The notes under the pieces: model-generated
Databases searched by the model: none
Seen by the model: the letters and a program-made list of their open reading frames with translations, nothing else
Told to the model about the DNA's origin: nothing
Shown here: piece after piece, positions 57,119-64,000 of the stretch
Numbering within the stretch: position 1 is the stretch's first letter
Layout: each line of letters starts with the position of its first letter
Assembly: GCA_033065855.1 (NCBI GenBank)
Contig: JAVXUO010000067.1
Span: 124,001-188,000 of the forward strand
Reading direction: 5' to 3'
DNA from: Escallonia rubra
Lineage: Eukaryota; Streptophyta; Magnoliopsida; Escalloniales; Escalloniaceae
Length of the DNA stretch: 64,000 nucleotides
Translations under genes and position numbers: made by a program

Positions 57119-57310
57119 GCAGGATGCCTATAAGCCTAAGGTGGAAAGTGCTCAGGCAATGAACTCTAAGGATGATGTTAAGGAACTATGACTCTCCGTA
57201 CCGGAGGTCCTGGACAAAGAGGGACGTGCAATTGGCCTTGGAACTCGCGGACCACTGCAACGGTCGAGGTTGAGCTACATGGGAGGATCATCTAGACGTA
57301 TCACTGCCAC
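57119..57310 (+). pseudogene. Exon-like relic in the CACTA (internal)
   Basis: TTGTCCGCAG is a good splice acceptor before GATGCCTATAAGCC. The following stretch has a VPEVLDKEGRAIGLGTRG-like reading in one frame, recalling the conserved tail of the plant CACTA accessory protein family (Transposase_24), but the frame does not run through. Tentative. Confidence 0.3.
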
Positions 57311-57342
57311 ACAAAATTTGACGTAGGATATGCCTGATCACT

Positions 57343-58649
57343 GGGTTAATTTTACGCTACACCCTATACTTAGGGGTCAGTTGCACCCAGCACCTCATGG
57401 TTCTAATTTTGGCACCCGGCACCAAAATTTTGAAAATCTTGGTTTTCAACACCAGATGACGGCTGTTGACCTGACGTCCGTTAGTTTTTCAGGGGCAAAT
57501 GCGTCTTTTTGCCTGTTAATTCTTTTTCCATATGAACCGGTCAAAATCCCTAATTCCCATCTTCCCCAAACCCATCCCATGACCTTTAACATAACACTCT
57601 TGATCCCATCGATCCCCAAATGGTCTTTCCCTCCAACAGCCCCATCTTCTCTCTCGCAAGCCGTTGCCATGGATTCTGACTTCGTGGTTATTGCTCACTT
57701 TTGCTTGCTCATCTGCGACATCGTGGTGGCTCCCTCGGCAACATTGAAACCCAAAGTTGAAGGCTAGAGCTCTGGTGATGGTGGCAGCACATATTCGGAC
57801 AGGAAAACAGAGGTTGTGTGGCATTCACCCGGACAAAATGATGGTGATGATGTTCAATAAGTTCTACCACCAGCGGTGTGTGAAGTGGTTGTGGTGCGAC
57901 CGTTGTAGTCTCGTTGCAAACGTCGAGCAGTAGTGGTGGTGATGCGCCGACTGGCACTATTGCCAGTCGCGGTGGTGATGGCACCGATTGGCGCTACGTT
58001 AATCGTCGTGGTTGTTCCAATCAAAAATACTTCTTAATTTGGTTGTTGGAATTACAGAAAAATTGGTATTGGGTTGTTCACCGGCGGTGGTGGGTCAACT
58101 GGTGATTGTGGATCTGGCGGCACCACTCCTGTCTATACTCTTCTTTTTTATGGCACATCGGTGGTGAAACTCTACGGCAAACTTTCGATGAGAAATTCAC
58201 AGGTAGTGGGTGAGAAATTTTCGGCTGAGGCAGCAATCATCCAAAGTCGGCGGTTGTGCGCGATTATATTGGACGGTGTGCCGGTCGGCGTTGGTGGCCG
58301 CGATTCAATTGGAAGGGTTGCCGTGGCTTTCGTGATTGAAGGTTGTGGGTGGTCGTGGGTGGTCATGGGTGGTCGGCGGCGATGGGGTTGGGAAGATGAT
58401 AGTCAACGAGAGAAAAATGGGTGAGGAAATGACGTGGAGGGCCTGATGCAAATTATTGGTGCCATTTGGAGCTGATGTGGAAGAAAGGTGGATATAACCG
58501 GTAAAAAGACGATTTTGCCCTTAAAAAATTAACAGACGTCTGGTCAAAGACCATTTTGACCGTCAATTGGTGCTGGGTGCCAATTTTAGAACCATGGGGT
58601 GCTGGATGCAACTGACCCCAAAGTATAGGGTGTACCGTAAAATTAACCC
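57343..58649. mobile_element. Mutator-like element nested in the CACTA
   Basis: The ends are GGGTTAATTTTACGCTACACC and the inverse, with inverted homology of at least 85 bases (CCCTATACTT, GGGGTCAGTTGCA, CATGGTTCTAA), extending in weaker form to about 180. CTGATCACT stands on both sides (57334-57342 and 58651-58659), a 9-base duplication as expected for Mutator; one more C also matches. 1307 bases. The interior (57540-58490) is GC-rich with GGTGGTGG phrases and no transposase, so it is non-autonomous and possibly carries a captured gene piece. Confidence 0.92.
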
Positions 58650-58951
58650 CCTGATCACTAGAAGCCACAACTGCGTAGTTTGTTTGAAGAATTTATGTAA
58701 AAGCATAAGGAAGCAGAGGGACATCAAGCTGAGGTACATATTCATGTATGTGTGTGTATTTGTGCGTGGAGGGGATTTTGGGTGGGTTCTATCACGATGG
58801 TAATGAAAATAATGAGCTTGCTTAAAGAATGACTTAAGTGTAGTCTAATTAGATTATGTGTGGGCATATAGGATCCATGATTCTTCACCATATCATTTAT
58901 GATGTGAGTTTTTAGTAATTATTAGTTAAATTTATCTTTTATGTGATTATG

Positions 58952-59038
58952 CAGCCGTCCAGAAATACTAAGGATGATGATGGAAATGATGGTTTGGATG
59001 CCAATGAGGAGTATGACCTTGATGAGGACGGAAATTGA
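58952..59038 (+). pseudogene. Acidic C-terminal exon in the CACTA
   Basis: After the acceptor TGATTATGCAG the frame reads PSRNTKDDDGNDGLDANEEY, then DLDEDGN and a stop. Such Asp/Glu-rich tails end many plant CACTA accessory proteins. It lies upstream of the right subterminal repeats in the position expected for the element's last exon. No upstream partner exon is intact because the MULE separates it from 57119-57310. Confidence 0.4.
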
Positions 59039-59740
59039 GTGACCAACTAATCCCCTCTCTTTAATTTGATATGGTAAAAAATCAACATACTTTCATGTTC
59101 AAGGATGATCGTTACTTTATGATAGTTTAGGATCTATGTTGGACTTGGTATTTTGTGTGTTTGTGGATTTGTGAAGTTTGTGTTTATGGATTTTGTGGAG
59201 TTTATGTTTATGGAATTTGTGGAGCTTGCTATGGTAATGGCTATTGCGTTAATAGTTTTTGTGGAGATTGATGTGGTAATGGATTTTGTGTGCTTGATGA
59301 GTTCATAGATTTGTTGTATAAAGGTTTGAGAAAAAATGGGATTTGAAAAAAAGAGGCAGAACTATACTTCTTTGATTTTCTAATTTTAGCAACGATTATG
59401 ATTTGTCGCTAAATGCATAAAACATTGATAAAATTTGCAAACCAAAAGTAGTGGCGAAATTTATTGTAAAAAGGAAGTACTGACGGAATAGTTACCTTTC
59501 ATGTGACGGAATTTTCCGCCACCAATTATTTTATACAAAATAAAAAAAAACAAATAATGTTTTTCCAAATATAAAATACCTTTAGTGACGGAAATTTTCC
59601 GTCACTAAATGTCTCCATTCCGTCGCCTGTGCGCGTGACGCAATCGTTAATTTCCGTCACTAATTTTTTAGTGACGAGGTTTTACGCTACGGAATCGTGT
59701 GATGGAATTTTCCGTCACTAAAACTTTTTGTGACGGAAAA

Positions 59741-59788
59741 CAGGCTTTTATTGACGGAAATTTCCGTCACTAAAAGCCTGTTTTCTTG
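59741..59788. repeat. Near-perfect palindrome at the CACTA right end
   Basis: GAAAACAGGCTTTTATTGAC and GGAAA are mirrored, with one mismatch and no spacer, by TTTCC and GTCACTAAAAGCCTGTTTTC. A 50-base palindrome next to the terminus; DNA or RNA could fold here. Confidence 0.85.
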
Positions 59789-59796
59789 TAGTGAAT

Positions 59797-60640
59797 TGAT
59801 ATGAAAGATATGGGTGTAGCTGATGTTATACTTGGTATGAAAATTACCAAAACATCAAATGAACTAGTCTTGTCACAATCTCACTATATTGAGAAAGTGG
59901 CAGACAAATTTAAAAGTTATGATGATAGTCCGGTTAAGACACCACTAGATGTAAATTTACATCTAACAAAGAATATTGGTGAAGCAATATCTCAATTAGA
60001 GTATTCGCGCATAATTGGTAGCCTAATGTATATCATGAATTGCACGAGACCCGATATAGCATATGCTGTCAGTAAACCAAGCAGATATACTAGCAATCCG
60101 GGGAAGAATCACTGGATAGCTATTGTAAGAGTTTTAAGGTACTTAAAATATACCTTAAACTTTTGGTCTGCATTATTCAAGATATCCAGATGTATTAGAA
60201 GGATACAGTGATGCCAACTGGATATCAGATTCTAATGAAACAAATTCCACAAGTGGATATATGTTTACATTAGGAGGAGCAGTTATATCTTGGAAATCCT
60301 CTAAATAGACATGTATTGCCAAATCCACTATGGAATCTGAATTCATTGCTTTAGATAAAGCAGGAGAAGAAGCGGAGTGGCTTCGTAATTTCTTGGAGGA
60401 TATTCCAAATTGGCCTAAACATGTGCCACCAATTTGCATACACTGTGATAGTCAATCTACAATTGGAAGAGCACAAAGTAGTATGTATAACGGCAAGTCT
60501 AGACACATACGTCGCAGACACAATACCGTTAAAGAATTACTTTCTAGTGGAATTATCTCTATTGACTACGTGTAGTCAAATGATAATATTGCGGATCCGT
60601 TGACGAAAGCTTTGACTAGAGAGAAAGTAAATACGTCATC
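59797..60640 (+). mobile_element. copia RT end and RNase H relic
   Basis: [13 protein letters not shown] and [13 protein letters not shown] are the usual last blocks of copia RT. They are followed by [28 protein letters not shown] and ESEFIALDKAGEEAEWLRNF (RNase H) and DPLTKALTREK (the C-terminal tail). Part of the copia fossil and broken in several places. Confidence 0.9.
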
Positions 60641-61280
60641 GAGGGGAATGGGTCTTAAGCCTATGAACTAAAGAGTTGCCATGATGGAAACCCTACCTAG
60701 CTGACTGGAGATCCCAAGATCTAGGTTCAAAGGAAAAACCGAATTATGTAAATGCGACTCAGACAGACCACTGTGGGGGGGGGTGGGGTTAAAACCCTCA
60801 TATCCATTCATACGATGAGAAGACAGTGGCACCTACAAAAAGGCTAGGTTAAGCTATGCTTTTAATGACTCTTATATCTTGGAAATCCAAGTGGGGGTGC
60901 AGTAGGAACCTCTTAATAAGAAGTCACCTATGTGAGTAAGAAGTGGGCCGCTTCTATGAGAACTCTAAGGCAGAATTCTCAAAGAGTACTCATGAAAACC
61001 AGGAGTTGTTCAGGGCCAAAATGAACACAACAATGATAACCTCAAAACAATGTTTGAGCGATACTGTGTGAAGTTCTATTGTCTTGGTTTACACTAAAAG
61101 TTGAACAGTTCAAGACATCACGTTCACTGGTTAACCAGTAAATCCGATAGTTCTCACTAGAGAAGGTTCAAGGCCATCGGCTACCTATCCCGATGCAGTG
61201 TCGTTCTAAAGAACTCTTTCTTGTGTCAGTGTTTCCTTGTGTATAATGTCCAGTCAATTTTCTCTATTCGTGCGGGGGAT
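60641..61280 (+). other. copia 3' untranslated stretch
   Basis: Non-coding, between the RNase H tail and the 3' LTR. It contains a G-run (60774-60783) and ends in the polypurine tract TGCGGGGGA. No gene. Confidence 0.7.
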
Positions 61281-62092
61281 TGTTGGAATTGGGTTTTAAA
61301 CCCATTGTGGTGAAGCAACTTTAACTGAATTTTGTAATGGGTTCCAAACCATATTTTGGTTAGGAACAAATTGATTCATGTTCATCTATTGGAATAGATG
61401 ATCATGGTATATTCACATGTTTAAAACAAATGGAAGATGAATGAGAAAATTGAAGTTGAAGTTGGTGGTTCAACTTGAAAGGAAGAGAGAATCCCATATC
61501 GAAGAATTAAAGCCAATGTTGTCTCCTTATAAGGCTTAGCCTTGACTTAATGGTTGGGCCCCTTGGGGGTACCCATGTTTCTTAAGGAGGGAGGACCTAG
61601 GTTGACCCAAGGTCCACCACACACGCGCGCGCAGCCCGCCCCGCCCCGTCCCGGTCCGGTCAGTGGCCGTGGCTTGGGCCCATCAGGCTTTATTCTTTTT
61701 GGGACAAAAACATTTTAAATAAATAAATTTCCTGTGAAGAGTTGCACCCCCAGTGAATACTCTGTGTATTTGAACCTCAAAATTTTCTTCTGTCAAAGAT
61801 TCGGTGTTTGCCGGGTCAGGAAATTTGGTGTGCTCCTATTTTCAGATGTAGTCGTTGTATCTTGGGAGACTTTCGTCAAGAGGCCGTCAGCACCGTTGCG
61901 GGACAAATAAGTTTTAAGGACAGTGAATCAAATTCACGCCTCTGCCTTCCAGTTTGCTATTCTGTAATTTTGCTTTGAGTTAATACAAACAATTCTATTT
62001 TACTGCTGTTTTTGGTATGTTAATATTTGCATGTTAATATATCTCTCAAATTGTTTTCTGCACAAGTACACACAAAACCTATTTTCCCAACA
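61281..62092 (+). mobile_element. copia 3' LTR
   Basis: It begins TGTTGGAATTGG and ends TTTTCCCAACA, the inverted TGTTGG/CCAACA ends usual for copia. 812 bases. At 61617-61660 there is a GC-rich CACACGCGCGCG patch. The base after it belongs to the P450 copy (GCTCGTACCTGATG, compare 5930), so the insertion edge is exact on this side. Confidence 0.9.
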
Positions 62093-62801
62093 GCTCGTAC
62101 CTGATGTGCTCGGCTGCCTTTATTGCATGATTGAAATTCGTATCAGGGAAGTTTATCGGCATGGCAAATAGCCCGGCGGCGACGAGGCCGCCAAAATGGT
62201 TTGCGAAACTCGCCACCTGATTGGGATCCTCCACGCTCATAAAAAGCCGGCATGTCATCTCGAACGTGAACTTCTTTCACAAGGGTGAAAGCCTTACTTG
62301 CTTATTAGATGCACCACTCCAGTCTCTCTGCAAGTGTTGCATGGCCTGCGATCCATGATTGGCACGTACTTTTGAAGCGCTTCCGGCTTGCGGAATTCTT
62401 TCTGGGAGGATCCTTCTCAGCTTTCTCGTCCGTAAGGTAGCGTTGGTATCGCTGTTTATTGCAGTGGTTATCTTCTTGATGGTGGGTGGCTACCAGGAGG
62501 CCACAAGCTTGTTCTTGTTGGAGAACAAAAACTTGTTACCCGATGCTCCATTGCCGGATCCGGCAATGGAGGTTTTGAATACCTCCGGTGAGAATTTGTT
62601 CATCCTCTCTCTAACGAACTCATCGGGAGTGCCATTCCGGCCTCAGGTGACGAATTCAAGCGACTCTCCGATAAATGGCCAACCTGTATTGCCAGGAGGA
62701 GATCTCCGGTCACGAGGGGACTTTTTACGGAAGATGAAGACTGAAGAGAAAGATGCATAGAGTAGCCCAAAGAGCAGTAGACATGAGAGAGTGAGATCCA
62801 T
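62093..62801 (-). pseudogene. CYP716-type P450 pseudogene, 5' part of exon 1
   Basis: Starts with the same N-terminus as the intact gene ([20 protein letters not shown], then [17 protein letters not shown]) and follows its exon 1 to about residue 238 (AEHIRYE), where the copia 3' LTR cuts in. It is dead by itself: a TGA follows SLEFVT at codon 53, bases are missing near 62550 relative to 6385, and small insertions near 62380 and 62270 shift the frame. Exons 2 and 3, with the heme loop, are absent from the window on this side. High similarity to 5931-6644 shows a fairly recent paralogue. Confidence 0.92.
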
Positions 62802-63050
62802 ATGGTCAGGCAGAGCACATGATCGGGATAACCATGAAGAAGGAAGCTGTTTGTGCCTGTTGGGCAAAGCTGCAGGGTAATACTCATCTTCATACCTGCA
62901 CATGCAAATTAAAGTACCGTGCAATTGTGGTAAAGTTCATAATGAAACACCTTTTTTGGGTGAAAGTCAATCTTTTATTCCAAACAAATGTTTTACGGCA
63001 GTAAACTATATCATTCACTCATTTTCTCTTTCCTCTGTAACCATTCTATA
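62802..63050. other. Upstream DNA of the P450 pseudogene
   Basis: No gene. It matches the intact gene's upstream DNA for only a few bases past the ATG and then diverges (unlike 6650-6720), so the promoters of the two copies were never shared or one has been replaced. Confidence 0.5.
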
Positions 63051-63347
63051 TTATGTCTTCATTATTTGGAGCAGAGTTTCTTGTTTACAACTGTGTCCTT
63101 TAATCTGGTTCCAGCTTCTAGTGCACCATTGAATCCATTGTTTGATCATCATTACCAGTTTATCTTTGGATTTTTGTTGTTGCTCAAATATCCTCTTATT
63201 CATCTCAAACCAAATCATGTATACTGTAACCGACATTCCCAGCTTCCTAACCCTTGCTTGGAAGCTTTTTCCTCTGAATTTCTTGGAGGCATAACAAAGG
63301 AATTGTTCCAAAGAGTTCTCTTGAGTCTTTACCAGCAATTTCCTCAA
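63051..63347 (-). pseudogene. LINE (non-LTR retroelement) C-terminal fragment
   Basis: The minus-strand frame reads KKFRGKSFQARVRKLGMSVT, then VYMIWFEMNKRIFEQQQKSK. This matches the region after reverse transcriptase in plant LINE-type proteins (zf-RVT: 'RGKSF..RLRKLALAATVYHIWRERNNRIF'). Only about 95 codons, with no RT core. Probably the 3' end of a 5'-truncated LINE; no poly(A) tail is evident on the minus-strand 3' side. Confidence 0.7.
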
Positions 63348-63805
63348 TACTTATGTCCATACTTCTTTGGTATAATGAAACACCTTTAATACTTCTGTCC
63401 ATACTTGTCAATTCCCTCAATACTTCCAAAGTTAAGTGTGATTTTCGAAAAAAAGAAAAAAACAAAGTCAAGTGTGACCACGTGAATCAACTTGCTGTGT
63501 AGTTTATAGTTTCGCGTGTGCAGTTCAATGTTTGAAGTACATTGGAAGAAGACTCTTATTGGCCTATTTTACTCCAAAGTGATCCATACCCCTTGGATTT
63601 GCTGAAGTTACTTCAAATGACTTGATGCCTAAACTGCTTATTGGTCGAGAATCTTCTCCAAAAAGGGCAGAATGGAAAAACTGTTCTGAAGGAAAGTTTC
63701 TTCTATTGGATGAAGTTATTTCAAATGACTTGAAGCTTTAACTGCTTTTTATCAGGACTAATTTTATTGTCAAAACAGACATATATATTTTGCAGAAGAC
63801 AGTGT
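63348..63805. other. Non-coding interval
   Basis: No gene seen. 'cttatatattggc'-type AT-rich DNA; 'gaagttacttcaaatgactt' and 'gaagttatttcaaatgactt' at about 63604 and 63704 form a loose ~100-base direct repeat. Confidence 0.4.
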
Positions 63806-64000
63806 ACAGATTTAAAAGAAGGTAGTACCATCATCACAAAGGCTTTGCCGATAGGGCTTGCCTTTATCATTAATCTAATCTCCTAACATATAGTATCCAT
63901 GCAAATCGCACCACAGATCTCACATATTACAGATTTAAAAGGAGGTAGTACCATCGTCACAAAGGCTTTGCCCATAGGGCTTGCCTTTATCATTAATCTA
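63806..64000. repeat. Tandem repeat running off the window
   Basis: Two copies, starting at 63806 and 63929 (period about 123), of a stretch from ACAGATTTAAAAG through AGGTAGTACCATC and CACAAAGGCTTTGCC to TTGCCTTTATCATTAATCTA. The copies differ at about four of 75 bases. Read on the minus strand, a frame INDKGKPYGQSLCDDGTTSF is possible, so this may be a duplicated exon. The second copy reaches the window edge. Confidence 0.75.

Larger units (their letters stand above)
55859..59793. mobile_element. CACTA (En/Spm-type) element inserted in copia
   Basis: The ends are CACTACAAGAAAATGGG and, inverted, CCTGTTTTCTTGTAGTG, flanked by AAT (55856-55858 and 59794-59796), the 3-base duplication expected for CACTA elements. 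Subterminal regions are packed with AGTGACGGAA and TTCCGTCACTAA words in both orientations. Without the nested MULE it is about 2.6 kb. No TNPD-type transposase is seen, so it is non-autonomous, with gene-like exons inside. It inserted within the copia RT, so it is younger than that element. Confidence 0.93.
55110..62092 (+). mobile_element. Ty1/copia retrotransposon fossil, 3' part
   Basis: A 5'-truncated copia element: the end of integrase/start of RT from about 55110, RT (55276-55850, with KARLVVKGYRQ, HQMDVKIAFLNGDL and SLYGLKQAPKQW), then after an inserted CACTA element (55859-59793) the last RT part and RNase H (59797-60640), an untranslated stretch, a polypurine tract (TGCGGGGGA, 61271-61279) and the 3' LTR (61281-62092). 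The 5' LTR, gag and most of integrase are absent. The frames carry several breaks. The right edge lies inside a P450 copy. Lineage is probably Tork/Ale-like, not certain. Confidence 0.85.

Noticed and set aside
1-64000. tRNA, rRNA, snoRNA genes, CRISPR arrays, bacterial-type operons, organelle inserts
   Set aside because: None recognised by eye. The repeats present are transposon- or microsatellite-derived and lack spacer/repeat regularity; a tRNA or microRNA search was not possible here.

Overview
The window is nuclear DNA of a flowering plant, almost certainly a eudicot. It is AT-rich with long non-coding stretches. It holds a spliced three-exon CYP716-type P450, and nearly every plant transposon order is present: Ty3/gypsy, Ty1/copia, TRIM, CACTA, Mutator, hAT, PIF/Harbinger and LINE. 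There is no bacterial gene organisation. I recognise one gene that looks whole, a cytochrome P450 of the CYP716 family on the minus strand (4812-6644). Its three exons add up to 481 codons and include the heme-binding loop. Everything else coding is a fragment, a pseudogene or transposon cargo.

Layout. 1-1740: gypsy-like relic. 1790-4695: three tandem copies of a ~0.6 kb exon-like unit I cannot name, the third split by a small transposon. 4812-6644: P450. 6725-7772: Pack-MULE-like segment with a HAESA-type LRR-kinase fragment and a GC-rich minisatellite, just upstream of the P450. 7807-10760: gypsy fossil with gag. 11227-20526: an old tandem duplication (two ~4-5 kb copies), each carrying two TRIM elements; copy 1 also holds a hAT element for which copy 2 is the empty site. 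20633-20965: last part of a class III peroxidase gene. 21424-29830: decayed hAT element split by a long gypsy LTR, which itself holds a MITE and a smaller hAT element carrying an exon of an M48 metalloprotease gene. 30225-32557: two inverted-repeat elements with low-complexity interiors. 32641-37363: a Mutator-like element with ~0.65-0.7 kb terminal inverted repeats, sitting in a TA microsatellite and carrying a Ulp1-like cysteine protease fragment. 40064-49268: two adjacent PIF/Harbinger-like elements sharing a TTA between them, nearly identical over ~2.9 kb and both carrying the same gypsy LTR insertion. 49272-52650: relic with a plant-mobile-domain fragment. 53395-62801: second copy of the exon-unit plus P450 block, with the P450 cut by a copia element that contains a CACTA element, which in turn contains a Mutator-like element. 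62802-64000: LINE fragment and a short tandem repeat.

How it fits together. The left (1790-6644) and right (53395-62801) blocks are paralogous segments in the same orientation. In the left block the P450 is whole. In the right block it is a pseudogene lost to nested insertions. Most other structure is transposition history: direct target-site repeats can be read for the CACTA (AAT), the inner MULE (CTGATCACT), the hAT at 12913 (AATCTAT), the PIF pair (TTA) and the LTR in PIF copy B (CACCT). Three elements carry pieces of ordinary plant genes (LRR kinase, M48 protease, Ulp1-type protease). All coordinates were read by eye, so repeat edges without a target-site duplication are uncertain by tens of bases.
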